A DNA stretch of 64,000 bases from Enoplolaimus lenunculus (GCA_030248215.1 JASANG010002759.1:1-64000), one strand, 5' to 3'. Positions 46,753-57,989 are shown, counted from the stretch's first letter. Numbers and translations: made by a program. Notes: generated from the sequence alone by a model not told the origin.

Positions 46753-46924
46753 CAGAGGCGGATCCAGGATGTCAAAATGGGGGGGGCAAAATTTCACAGG
46801 GAATAAACTTACTTTTGACCCGCACACAAACCACGAATTATTGTCATAAAATTGCTATATTATTTTTGTCGAGATGCTGTTGGGGAGGTCCACGGCCGGG
46901 GTGCCCCCCATGGATCCGCCATTG
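46753..46924. mobile_element. hAT-type MITE family H
   Basis: Ends CAGAGGCGGATCCAGG and CATGGATCCGCCATTG lie between perfect 8-bp duplications TGTGCATC (46745-46752 and 46925-46932). It is a close inverse relative of 37276-37451. Confidence 0.88.
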
Positions 46925-46932
46925 TGTGCATC

Positions 46933-47940
46933 AATGGTATATACAAATGAGAAATATGGGAGATACGTGTATCCCCCGAATTTTTTTAGACGTGATTATC
47001 CACGTTCGCAATGAAATTCTGCAGCAGGGGCGTGTGCAAGAAAAATAATAGAAGGGGTGGGTCCCGGGCGATCGTACAACGCAGCGTTCCCACGATATAA
47101 ATGGTGCAGGTGGGTCACGTTTTGTCTCGGCTACGTCGGCTAGCATGCTTATAATGACGCAAATGTTATTTATATCGCCGTTAAATATCACGCACCATAT
47201 ATGGGTGCCGAAACCCCATGATACGCGTACGTATTATATAAGATGCTGGTTTAACAACGCGTTTGGATTTATTATTATACCTGTATTGTTGTTCAAACTG
47301 CGAACGATAATAATAATAATAACAACAACCAACAGTAGTTTGCTTGCTTGCAGTGTATCATTGTCGTCACGATTTGGAAATAATAACTGGCAAATTATAT
47401 TATTTGTGGTCAATTTTTGCGTGATACGCGTGCGCTGCGCCGTGTGATTGTAGAGCATCATGACATCAGCAGCGGTCATTTCGGGCCATGAATTCATGTT
47501 TGGGTCCGGCCCACATCAAACTTTGAGTATATATATCGTTCGCTTTTTAACTAACTCTGTCTGAGCTAGCATTTAGTTATTAATGGGCATAAATTTGTCA
47601 AACTTATTAGGACAGGCCCGGGTGCGGATGGATCCTTTCGTTTGACGGCCTCGATTTGCTACGTTCGCCCCAGGGCACGTATCGGTATCACACCTGAAGC
47701 TGTCGAGGCATTACGTATTTTCTGGTTTAATCGTTTCGTATTGTATTGTTTCTTGTGGCGTCGCGTGATAAAACTGAATTTCGGTCGTGTTATTGTGAAT
47801 ATTATTTGTAGGATAATATCTAGGTTTTGCGTCGTCTTGAGGTGGTTATTAGCGGAGGCCGAGGATTCAGAAAATTTTGACGACGGGGAGCGGGCTGGCT
47901 AGCAAATGTTATGACACGCAACAAGTGTATGTATGGTCGG
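46933..47940. other. Intergenic, one weak coding candidate
   Basis: 47613-47902 is open on the plus strand with a CpG-rich, protein-like stretch near 47650-47725. I recognise no family and no convincing splice sites, so it is not called as a gene. Confidence 0.3.
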
Positions 47941-47977
47941 GATGGACATTACCATTTTAGCGCAAAAAAATGTGCTG

Positions 47978-48762
47978 GAAAAATTGTGTTTTTTTGCAAA
48001 AACAATTTTCTGAGAGAAAAAATTGTGTTTTTTTGCAAAAACAATTTTCTGAGACAAAAAATTGTATTTTTTTGCAAAAACAATTTTCTGAGAGAAAAAA
48101 TTGTGTTTTTTTGCAAAAACAATTTTCTGAGAAAAAATTGTGTTTTTTTGCAAAAACAATTTTCTGAGAGAAAAAATTGTGTTTTTTGCAAAAACAATTT
48201 TCTGAGAAAAAATTGTGTTTTTTTGCAAAAACAATTTTCTGAGAAAAAATTGTGTTTTTTTGCAAAAACAATTTTCTGAGAGAAAAAATTGTGTTTTTTT
48301 GCAAAAACAATTTTCTGAGACAAAAAATTGTATTTTTTTGCAAAAACAATTTTCTGACCCACCCAAAACGAGAAAAAATTGTGTTATTTTTTGCAAAAAA
48401 CACAAAAACAATTTTCTGAGAAAAAATTGTGTTTTTACAAAACATCAAAAAAAAAACAACACATTTGCAAAAACAATTTTCTGAAAAAAAAAAACAACAA
48501 AACGAGAAAAAATTGTGTTTACCAAAAACTCAAATAAAAAAAAATTTTGAAAAAACAAAAAACCCAAAAAAAAAAAACACAAACAATTTTCTGAGAGAAA
48601 AAAATTGTGTTTTTTTGCAAAAAAAACAATTTTCTGAGAGAAAAAATTGTGTTTTTTTGCAAAAACAATTTTCTGACCAACAAAAAAAAAAACAGAGAAA
48701 AAATTGTGTTTTTTACACAAAAACAATTTTCTGAGAGAAAAAATTGTAATGTAGGTAGGGAC
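47978..48762. repeat. Hairpin-forming minisatellite, about 40-bp unit
   Basis: About 16-18 copies of a unit of roughly 36-41 bp made of AAAAATTGTG, TTTTTTTGCAAAAACAATTTT and CTGAGAG. AAAATTGT and ACAATTTT in each unit are inverted, so every unit can fold. The 3' half is broken up by A-rich variants (48360-48720). Open frames appear on both strands because the unit lacks stops; none looks like a gene. The array is flanked by related words: CATTACCATTTTAGCGC (47949) and CCTTACCATTTTAACAC (48761). Confidence 0.92.
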
Positions 48763-48779
48763 CTTACCATTTTAACACA

Positions 48780-48976
48780 AAAAATTTGTGACAGGGGGCG
48801 TGCGCCACTCCCCCGCCCTCTGGAACCGCCAGCGGTTATTAGTGTTATGTTCATAAGAGTTGCCGTTTGTTTGCTGTATATATGTATCATAGCATCATTA
48901 TCAGTATAAATTTGTGACAGGGGGCGTACGCCACTTTCCCCTCCTCTGGAACCGCTAGCGGTTATTAGTGTTAGTG
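48780..48976. repeat. Direct repeat pair of about 70 bp beside the minisatellite
   Basis: 48785-48853 and 48908-48974 share AATTTGTGACAGGGGGCGT, then CCTCTGGAACCGC and AGCGGTTATTAGTGTTA. They enclose about 55 bp of single-copy DNA. Confidence 0.8.
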
Positions 48977-49735
48977 CACAATGATTTACATTAAATATTG
49001 CTTTGTTGTTTCTTTCTAAAAAATGCTATTTGGAACATAGGCCAATCTGCTATTCAGGCTAATTACTTATCAGCGTTGGTTAATTTGCTATATCCTGGCC
49101 CGAGTATGACAATGATCTAAAAAACGACGTTTAAATATCAAGCTTAGGCTGTTAAAATAGGTTTAGCGAACTTAATATTCACAGATGTTGTCATGAAATT
49201 CAAATAAAAAAAACACCTGATTGCTGGTTCACGGTATTGTGATGTCTATTTGCAGAAGCACAGAAACATTCTGGCAAATCTGGTACCCCTTGACAGGATT
49301 TAGCAAACGCACAACACACGATACCAGATAGAACGTAAAGTATACTTTGTCACGAATCGCCAATGTATTTTTTGCACTTTGTCTATTAGCAAGTCAGAAA
49401 TGGCGTAAAAAAGTAAAGTTTGTTTCGAAGTGGACAGTGGACACTCTGGGCCTACCCACCCCTTATCTCCTATCCCCATAACTGGGGATTTTAGTGGGGG
49501 GCACTGCCTTGTGCCCATGGCACTGTACCTAGGTGTAATTATTTAAAGGCTCATGACAATGTTTCGACAAAGAGCGTTTGGGAAAATTTTGAATTTTCTG
49601 ATCAAGATAATTATACGTACGTAACAGGCATATTCACAGGACGAGTCTAATGAAAAAATTAATAATTATCCCTCCCTAAACCGTTTTAAGGTGAATTCGT
49701 GCTTCTGGGAACCACTCAACACGCCCGGTTGGCTA
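48977..49735. other. No recognisable gene
   Basis: AT-rich. The frame on the minus strand at 49300-49518 shows no recognisable domain. Confidence 0.45.
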
Positions 49736-49739
49736 CAGG

Positions 49740-50167
49740 CAGGGTGCAACCGGAATTACAATTTACCGGAACCGCAACCGGAATTGAAAAAAATTACCAG
49801 AAACGGAACCGGAACCGTAATCGTAAGATGAAAAACACATGCCACCGATAATTCTGTGTTTTTTGCAATATTATTGGTGAAATCATCCTTAGTTGGAGAT
49901 AGATATTTACTTTATCTGCTGTATATTAGACTTTCATAACCTACGGAAACGAAATCCGCCTACGATGGTTTATTTTCCGCGATTGTCACGGTTTATATAC
50001 TACATATACGAATGAAATCTACTTCGTTTTTATCGCCATTTTTTAGTAAAATATCTTAATTTCCACCGACCAAAATTTAATACTCGAATTTTAATTGCGG
50101 TCAAAATTTACCCGAACCGGAAGGTAAAAATTTGCCGGAACCGGAACCGGAATTCCGGCGGCACCCT
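49740..50167. mobile_element. hAT-type MITE family G
   Basis: 428 bp with ends CAGGGTGCAACCGGAATTAC and CCGGCGGCACCCTG. The flanks GCTACAGG and GTTACAGT agree at 6 of 8 bases. Both edges carry GGAACCGGAA-type repeats. Confidence 0.78.
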
Positions 50168-50173
50168 GGTTAC

Positions 50174-50396
50174 AGTGTGCAACCGGAATTTGCTGTTTTT
50201 AGATAATTGTCAAGGTTTATTATATTTACTATATACTAATTGAAATCGATTTTATTTCAATCGTCATTATTTAGCAAAATGTCTAATTTCCACCGACACA
50301 AATTTAATATCGCAGCAATTTTTAGTTGCGGTAAAAATGAAATTGAACTCGAACTTTGACCAGTCGCCGGAACCGAAATTCCGGTTGCAGCATCCG
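50174..50396. mobile_element. Family G MITE, adjacent decayed copy
   Basis: Starts CAGTGTGCAACCGGAATTTG just after the previous copy and ends ATTCCGGTTGCAGCATCC. Its interior (about 50200-50340) resembles the centre of 49740-50167. Confidence 0.55.
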
Positions 50397-50399
50397 GTG

Positions 50400-50935
50400 G
50401 GGGGACTGACTTTAGAGTTGTAATAACTGTTCTGTATAGGTGTATATACCTGTTGTTGATGAAAAACTGACGCTAAGGTGTATACATCCTGTCGAAATAA
50501 ACCGTACGTACCGAAAACGCGAACGCAAAGTCTTCTCGTGTTGTGAACATTAATGCTTCAGGATATTAAAAGAAAAATATTTGAGTTGTTTTCTCGATTT
50601 ATACATGCATTTATCCATTAAGAGGGTTCGTGACGATAAGGCTGAGCGATAAGAGCCTTCTTTTATGCACGAGTCAGTTTAACATGATGATGTTTAATAG
50701 TGTGACAGCGTGTCTCAGTTGAATTCTCTGAAGAGTATCGCAAAGAGGGTCGCGAGTAAACGTGAAGTCGACGGTGGATTCGTTACTTGAATGCGTATCA
50801 TAATATGTGCGTCACCACAGGTGAATCCAAGGCCCGCCCCCCAAGGGGAGCTGGCCATTCACTACCAAGCGCAGGGTGCGACCGTATATCAAAAATGCCG
50901 GAGACGGATAATCGAATATGGTTTTTAGCCGGTGT
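50400..50935. other. No recognisable feature
   Basis: Nothing I can support. Confidence 0.45.
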
Positions 50936-51105
50936 TAGTAAGGTGAGCTGGGTACGGACCTGGGGCCACGAGGGCTCAGCCCCTCCTTGCCCCTCCCCCG
51001 TAAAATTGTGGCCTACTAGAAAATTTTCAACGTTGCTTGTGTAAGTCAACGAAAACACTTGTATGTCCGTCGTGAAAATTTTTTTGGGTCGTTTCCGGTA
51101 TCCAC
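50936..51105. mobile_element. Family E-like segment
   Basis: GGTGAGCTGGGTACGGACCTG, inverted relative to other family E left ends, followed by a GGCTCAGCCCCTCC core and AACGTTGCTTGTGTAAGTCA. It abuts the fold-back element. Confidence 0.5.
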
Positions 51106-51109
51106 CCCC

Positions 51110-51715
51110 CAGCCGGCGTTTGCCCAAAAATGGTTGGATTTTAATTTTTTTTTTCATATTTGGGCATCTGACTTCGTCCCCTGCTCACTTCATGCACAAA
51201 TTTGAATTTTTCAAAAATTCGATTTTTTAAGGAGCTGATGCCCACCCTTCTTGGGACCTTAAAATTTTTTGGTCAAAACGTTGGACAAGGTATGTACCAT
51301 TCAACGCACCATATAGAGCTGAGTTGAGTAATGTTGAATTTTCTACAAGTAAACGTCAGGTTAACGAGTTTGGTGAAATAACCGTTTTGGCGCCGTCCCA
51401 AAACGTTGGAAGCGCGTCAAATCAGACATTTGACCATAACTCGTTAACATGACGTCTGCATGTGGAAAAATCAACATCATTCGACTCAGCACTACATGCC
51501 GGATATAATTTTTGTGTAACTTTTTGACATAAAAAATTTTTGGGTCCCACGGGCGGAGGGAGCGTTAGGACCTTAAAAATTGAATTTTTCGAAAATTCAA
51601 ATTTTGGCATGGAATAACCAGGCAACGCCGTGAATAGCCCACCAAATATGCAAAAAATTTTCACAATCCAACCATTTTTTGGGCAAACGGCGGCTGGGCG
51701 GGCGGGCGGATAACC
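51110..51715. mobile_element. Fold-back element of about 600 bp
   Basis: Long imperfect inverted repeats: GCGTTTGCCCAAAAATGG at the left and CCATTTTTTGGGCAAACGGC at the right, with internal matches (GAATTTTTCAAAAATTCGA and TTGAATTTTTCGAAAATTC). No transposase. Diverged relatives are at 53490-54030 and 34440-34800. Confidence 0.7.
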
Positions 51716-51776
51716 AAAAAACACCTCTCACACTCCTTGATATTGAAACGTTCTTGACAGAAAGCTCACATAAATT

Positions 51777-52109
51777 GGCCCATGTACAGAACAGGGCCGG
51801 ATCGTTTTCCGGAGGGGCTATAATAGCGTCAGTTTAAGCTTTAGACTAATTTTCTTGCTTAGGTTTAGGCTTAGGCTTAAGCTTAGGCTTAGGAATAGGC
51901 TCATCCATACGCTTAGGCTTAGGCTTAGGCTTATGCTTATGCTTAGGCATAGGCATAGGCTTAGGCTTAGGCTTAGGAATAGGCTCATCCATACGCCTAG
52001 GCTTAGGCTTAGGAATAGGCTCATCCATACGTTTAGGCTTAGGCTTAGGCTTAGGCTTAGAAATATGCTTATACTACTGTTCCGGCCCTGTTCTATACAT
52101 ACATGGGCC
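51777..52109. mobile_element. TTAGGC MITE subtype B2 with expanded core
   Basis: Ends GGCCCATGTACAGAACAGGG and CCCTGTTCTATACATACATGGG lie between perfect 8-bp duplications CATAAATT (51769-51776 and 52110-52117). The core is a long GCTTAG tract interrupted three times by GGCTCATCCATACG, so it is a minisatellite within the element. The Lys/Pro-rich and Leu/Arg-rich frames over it are repeat artefacts. Confidence 0.9.
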
Positions 52110-52117
52110 CATAAATT

Positions 52118-53250
52118 AATGTGAATTTTTTTCAGCATCGACTGCTGCTGCTTTATTGAAGGACTGATGTCGGAAAATATAGTCTGGCCGAAAATATAAA
52201 GTCCATGATCATGCATGCGACGGCAATATAATTCGCGTTGCAATCAAGAGACAAAATTTGACCACTCTATGATTCAGGCACTGTGGGGTCAAGAGTTACG
52301 TGGTCTATTTCAAATACGTAAATTGACATCGGGCTACATTCAAACGACACAGCTCATTTTTGAGCTGACGTTTAATGCCGAATGTTGTTGTCGTCTCTGA
52401 ACTTGGATGTTTTACCTAAAATTGTGGCTGGCTGGCTGCTACAAGACGCAACCAACCGTTGCTGTATTAGTGAGAAAACTGTGAATTTTATTATTTCCAC
52501 TTGAGCGAGAAACTAAAACTCTGTCTGAGAACTGTGTGCGTGTGTGAAGAAGAATAAACTTAGTGATATTGCCAGCGGGAACAAGGATTTGATAGATAAA
52601 TGTATAGATAGCGAGAATGGGAATCTGCTCGCCTTGCTGGCTGGCTGGCTTGCATGCTGCTGCTATATTATCTGGCGGCAACGGGTCACACGCAGGCAGC
52701 AGAGCACAAACGCTGCTGAGAACAAACGTAATTAAGTTTTGAGTGTCACATCCAGTTGCGGTGCGTTGCCGAATACAACTACTACTGCTACTGCTACTAC
52801 TGCTACGATATTTATATGTAATATTGGGAATAGAACCTTTTGCGTGCCGGTATGTCTACTTTAGGGCCTTCGGGTTTAGAATATTGAAGATATTTGATGT
52901 GAAATGCATGGTCACATTGCGTTATTGATATTTGCGAGGGTAGATATTTTTGCCGTAAGGGCGCTCCTCTCTGTACAGGTGTAAACAAACACTCGCCGCC
53001 GTGTGAGAAAATATCTGGACTGTGTTGTGCTTTGAAAATGGAATTATTTGTCTCAAGCAGTGTGGCTGGCGGATACTGAATTTTGTGGTCTGTCTGTCTG
53101 TGGTGATGGGTCAAGTTTTATCGTTTATTGGCGTTTGGAAGTTGAGCATCAAACAAGTATATGGATAAGAGAGTATTAAAGTTTCTTCATTATACAACAG
53201 CTGTTATGCATATATATCTGGCGTTTTTGGGTTATTTCCTCAACCGGCAT
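52118..53250. other. Intergenic, nothing recognised
   Basis: Contains a short CTACTG microsatellite (52783-52806). The short frames have no recognisable similarity. Confidence 0.45.
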
Positions 53251-53252
53251 TC

Positions 53253-53425
53253 TAGGCCCGTAGGCAGCTCACTTTGCTAGGTGGGAGGTTGAAAATTTTT
53301 TGCGGGAGGGGGGGCACAATATTTCCAGTGGGGGGCTGAAAATTTTCCAACAGGGGCCATTCAAGGGTTTTCGATAAGTTACAAAGCAAGGTTGAAAATT
53401 TGCTGGGGGAGGGGCAAAATATTTT
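53253..53425. mobile_element. Family E MITE, left part
   Basis: Starts TAGGCCCGTAGGCAGCTCAC and has the core GTTACAAAGCAAGGTTGAAA. The right end is lost where it meets the following fold-back relative. Confidence 0.55.
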
Positions 53426-53489
53426 CATTTTGAAATTGTTTGTGTATCATTAAGTATTTAAGCATCTCATAAACCATGATGTCTCCTGA

Positions 53490-54030
53490 TCATGTGACAG
53501 CGGCGAAATTTGAATTTTTAAATACTCAAGTTTTTAGGGTTTTAGGTCGGATGCCCCGAAAAAAATCTTTTTCAAAAATTGTCAAAATTTGCATATCAAT
53601 TGTGACAGAGTTTGTGTAGCGTTGAGTTGAATGGTGTTAAATGTTCTACGATCAGATTTACGAGCACCGTTTGACGAGTTATGGTCAAAGAGCTGATTTG
53701 ACTCTCTGCCAACGATTTGGGATGGCATGGCGCAAAATCAGTTATATGTATGTCGCATAACTCGTAAACTAGTGATGATTTTATGTTGAAAACATTTATA
53801 ACTCGACAGCCAGCATTCAATTCAACGTCATATGCTGTATAAAACGATACGTATATCAGTTTTTTGACAATTTGTCACAAGAATATTTGGTACCTACGAA
53901 GGGCTGGGCTTATAATCTTAAAAATCGGATTTTTAAAAATTCAAATTTTGACATTGAAAAGCACTCGTGGAGGTAAATGAAAAGCTCAAATATACAAAAA
54001 TTTTCAATATCGAACCATCATTGGCCGAAT
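53490..54030. repeat. Fold-back family relative
   Basis: Shares GTTGAGTTGAATGGTGTTAA, GGATTTTTAAAAATTCAAAT and the general palindromic plan with 51110-51715, but is strongly diverged. Confidence 0.5.
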
Positions 54031-54038
54031 GATGGCCA

Positions 54039-54621
54039 AGCCCGTAGCCAACTCACCTTGCTAGGCGGCAGAGTGGCAAGAAAGGTTCGGATTCGGATTC
54101 GGATTGGGCAAAAATTGGAGGTTCGGATTCGGATTCGGATTCGGTAGTGGAAAAGCCGAATCCAAAAGCCGAATCCAACAATGTTCGGCAATATGTCTAT
54201 TCATTTTTAAGCAATAAAATTTTTAAATACCTTGCTATGAAAATCAATATTTTTCTATTTCAGGTGAGAAATCTCAGAACTGACATCGGGACGAAAAATA
54301 TTAACGTATTAGTTATACGGCTGGCATTGCGTTAATATTCTGAAACAAATTATAGATATATGTGAAATTTGCAACATGCAGGATTCAGATTCGGATTCGG
54401 ATTCGGCAAATTAGCACTGGATTCGGATTCGGCCAAATCGTGGATTCGGTGGTACCCTGCTAGGGGGAGCTGAAAAATTTTCAGGAGCAGCATAATACAA
54501 CAGTAGTTTTCAACGAGTTACAACCTAGGTTGAAAATGTTCTATGGGGAGAGGGCGAGCAAAGTTTTTCCATTGCGTGAGAAACCAACCCCCCTGGGGCC
54601 ACCCAAGTGGTTACGAGCCCG
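54039..54621. mobile_element. Family E MITE interrupted by family F
   Basis: Starts AGCCCGTAGCCAACTCACC and ends GGTTACGAGCCCG. The family E sequence is split at CTAGGCGG / CTAGGGGG by a complete family F element. Confidence 0.75.
54069..54459. mobile_element. GGATTC-repeat MITE family F, nested copy
   Basis: Ends CAGAGTGGCAAGAAAGG and TTCGGTGGTACCCTG, flanked by CTAGGCGG and CTAGGGGG (7 of 8), with GGATTC hexamer runs at both edges. The central 230 bp closely match 18530-18760. Confidence 0.8.
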
Positions 54622-55080
54622 TTGCTGGTTTAGGAGGGAATCACAGAAAAAATCTACAAATCTGGCTTGTTACAATATTTTAAATTTCAAGAGTGATCTG
54701 GCAAAGTCGTAAGTTTGACTTTAACGCATTAAGTTCAATTCGCGTCCATCAGCATTAGCGCCAGCCAGCGGCGACTTTGCGCTAGCAATTATTATTGATT
54801 AAAAACACACTGCTGCCTAAGTTGTTTAATTTGGCTTGCAAGATATTTAAACTATTTCTAAATTAACTATATTATTTATTTAATCACGAATTGGATTTAA
54901 GCTTTTGCGGTTCGCAATACTGCGTACAGAGATGCGGGGAAGATAATTGAATCAGCGGGGAACTTTCAGTTGTAAGGCAATTTGTATACGGTTATAGTTT
55001 CTTATTAGCTCTGTATAATAGCCGTTATTGCATATATTATGTATAGGTGTCCTATGTTAGAGGGTCATTCTAAATATGTT
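54622..55080. other. No recognisable feature
   Basis: AT-rich; nothing supported. Confidence 0.45.
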
Positions 55081-55116
55081 CTTTTTTGTGCCACATGTGA
55101 ACTTATGTAACATCTA

Positions 55117-55747
55117 CTGTAGTGATCCGAATAAGAGGGGGTAGAACTAATGTAACATCTGCTGTAGTGATCCGAATAAGAGGGGGGTAGAACTAATGTA
55201 ACATCTACTGTAGTGATCCGAATAAGAGGGGGGTAGAACTAATGTAACATCTACTGTAGTGATCCGAATAAGAGGGGGGTAGAACTAATGTAACATCTAC
55301 TGTAGTGATCCGAATAAGAGGGGGTAATAAGAGGAGGGGGACATCATTTTGAGTCCCATTCACGTATCCGTAATAAAAATCCATAAGCGGATAGAGTCTG
55401 TAGACCCAGAGTGGAATCCATAAGTTTCAATTATTCCTGATTGTAATAAATGACTCGAGGACCAAATAAAGTGAAGTTCGAAACTTTAAAGAATACGTAA
55501 GTTTGAAAGTACATTCCTAAGTATAACCCATGCATTATCGGTCAAGTTTTTGACACATGACAAATACACGTTTAATTCAACGGATAGTTGCAATACCAGA
55601 TATATATCTGTAACGAAAGTGGCGGAGAGCGGGTTAAAAAATATATACCAGTCCGTAATCATCACCAAATAACAAGGTGGGAAGGTACCCTCTGGAGATG
55701 CGAAATAAATATCAGGATCCCCAATCTTATTCGGGCCATATAGTATG
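55117..55747. mobile_element. Family I MITE with its left end amplified
   Basis: Right end CTTATTCGGGCCATATAG and interior (GTAAGCGGATAGAGTC-like words) match 23096-23541. The left end, CTGTAGTGATCCGAATAAG plus about 27 bp, is present five times in tandem with a 45-46-bp period (starts at 55117, 55162, 55208, 55254 and 55300). Confidence 0.8.
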
Positions 55748-55759
55748 TTTTCGCGGAGT

Positions 55760-56280
55760 CTCTTGGTTTTTTAGTTTGTTTAATAGCAGGTTAGTTGAGG
55801 CCGAATTGCTATTATGTACAAAAAATAACAATCCGACCAAGGGTAACTATTAATTGGCGTGACTAGCAATTTGGGGTCTACGACCATTGACCAAACGCGA
55901 CAGTGACGCAAATACGGCAATTACCCGAATATGGATGGCAATTGCCCGAATGCGACAATTGTGTGTCCGCAAAACGGTCAAAATCGTGTGAATTTTAATG
56001 GGTCATTGGGTCAATAGCAGCTTGGCCTAGGCCAAATAGCTATTATAAGATGAAACAGAACAACATTGATGTAAAACTGACGGGGTTTCGTTAACGGTGT
56101 TTGCGTCTGTCTAGATAATCAAATTTGATTGGTCTATAAGTTTAATAGCAGTTTAGCCTAAGCTACTGAGCACTTTAGCTTAGGCGAAACTGCTATTACG
56201 CAAAGTAGCAGATTGGCCTAGGCGAATAGGTAATTGGCCTGAATAGCAGATTAGCCTACGACATATATACCGACGTCAAA
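55760..56280. repeat. Scattered GCCTAGGC / GAATAGCAG words
   Basis: Degenerate repeated words (AGCAGTTTAGCCTA, GGCCTAGGCGAATAG, TTGCCCGAATGCGAC) without clear ends. Probably decayed repeat DNA. Confidence 0.35.
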
Positions 56281-56935
56281 GATTTAGTTTTCATCTTTAT
56301 GTATTCAAGCGGTTAGATTTCCTCCGAATCAGCGTTGTCACACATACACACACTGAACCTTGATTATTCGATGTCAAAAATTTTTGTTTGCTAACTTAAT
56401 GCTGGTTTTGCGTGATTTTGGGTGTTTAATTAATTGCTAACAATGTTAACGTCCGGTTGCCTACAGTCATGGCTTAAGGTTTGTTAATGTGAAATGTGTT
56501 TTTGTTTTATTCTGACTTGTGTACTCTTTGATAAAAGGTTTCAAGCATTCGTTGGGTTTCGCTTCATTCATAGAATTGTTTCTGTTTCTGGCTCAAATTT
56601 TTTATATGCTACGTTGATTACGTTATGCCACATAGGCATACGGTATATATGATGAGGATCGCGGACCGACTCGCTCAAAAATTCTCATCAACGGTTCGGT
56701 CCACCAACCAAATCCTGCGGGTTGCGTCAGTCCGCGGTGCCACGTCCGGTCTGGGCAGACTGTACTAGTTTAGACCGGTCCGGTCCGACGTGTATGGCTG
56801 GATGATAAATATGTTGTTTAAAATATTACAGTACTGGTTTCGATTACTCAAAGGGCAAAGTAGTGTCAGTCAACGGTTAATAAGAATTGCGCTGCTGAGA
56901 GAGAGTTATTTGTGTTATTTTCAATTATTTTTCAG
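56281..56935. other. Region upstream of the glutamine-rich exon
   Basis: Presumed intron or 5' leader, since the next exon starts at an acceptor (ATTTTTCAG, ending at 56935). A GC-rich patch at 56690-56790 contains repeated CGGTCCG words. No coding stretch recognised. Confidence 0.35.
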
Positions 56936-57212
56936 ATGGTGCCACAAAACAGCAGCAGCAGCAACAACAACATCAGCAACATCAGCAACAACATGATTGG
57001 CTGTTCGAATTCCGGCATATGGAACGCTTCTGCTGGCTTTCAATTGGCAACTTCTGGTGTTGTGGGCGGTGTACCTGGCGTTGCAGCGGGTAATGTTGCC
57101 ACTGCAGTACAGCATCATCATCAGCCAATATCGCAACAAGTTCTTCTCAATGCGTCCGCTGTTTCCACTGCGATCGCTGGCAACACTGTTAATAGTAATA
57201 ACATTTTGTTTC

Positions 57213-57243
<31 letters not shown>

Positions 57244-57989
57244 GCAGCAGCAGCAACAACAACGGCAACAACAACAACAACAACAACAGTTGCAACTGCA
57301 ACAACAATTACAGTTGCAACAATTACAACACAATATTCAATTGCAACAAGCGGCTGCAGTAGCAGGAGTTAGCGCTCCTCTTATTGGTCAATCGCACCAC
57401 CCGTACAACAATTACAGTGGTAATGTTTCAATAGGATCGACCACTGATACTATGCAGACGCAACAGCAACACCACCAGCACCAGCACCAGCACCAACAAC
57501 AACAACAATTGTTGCAGTCCGTTGCAGGATTGCCTATCTCAGTATCACAATACTTACAGCAACAACAACAAAAACAACAACAACAACAACAACAACACAA
57601 CGTAAACACTAATATAATGGCAAATAATGTCGCCGCAAGTCGTAATACAAATTGCACTGATATGCAATCGACGCTTGGCGTCGTCCCTTGCGCATCGTTC
57701 GCTTCGACATCATGCAGAGTAGCTATGTCGCCGGCAACTTGTAGTAGCGATCGCGACGGTAAACGCAACTTTGACGCGACAATTATTGCAAACAGAGGAT
57801 TGGAACGTTGCCAGAGTAGCGGCGATGGCAGTGGAAGCCCTCTTGTGGCACGATTAAAAACTGAACCACGTTGCATCGACAGCGACGACGATGAACCAAT
57901 CACAGGCGACGGTGTGGCGTTGAACGACGCCAACGACAACGACGCGACAAAGTTTGACGCATTTTCGCGCAGCAACAAGCAACAAATTG
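56936..57989 (+). CDS. Glutamine-rich, probably nuclear regulatory protein (exon)
   Basis: The exon starts at ATG exactly after a TTTTTCAG acceptor, or continues from an upstream exon, and encodes 351 codons plus one base. Residues 1-20 are Ser/Asn-rich. Poly-Gln tracts lie near 93-130, 187-201 and 217-230. The C-terminal part contains RLKTEP (about 306-311), a SUMO-type psi-K-x-E site, followed by acidic SDDDEP. Such long Gln tracts with a K-x-E-P site are typical of transcription factors and co-activators, but no DNA-binding domain lies in the window, so no family is named. The exon ends at donor G then GTATGT. If not spliced, the frame stops at 58000. Mixed CAA/CAG codons in the tracts argue for selection on protein as well as repeat slippage. 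Confidence 0.7.

Noticed and set aside
47613-47902. Possible coding exon with a CpG-rich start
   Set aside because: Part of the frame looks protein-like, but no family, acceptor or donor could be supported, so it was left as a note.
47978-48762. CRISPR-like array or long repetitive protein gene
   Set aside because: Units are directly adjacent without unique spacers, and frames are open on both strands simply because the unit lacks stops.
51846-52243. Lys/Pro or Leu/Ser repeat proteins
   Set aside because: They are translations of the hexamer core of a MITE bounded by perfect 8-bp duplications.
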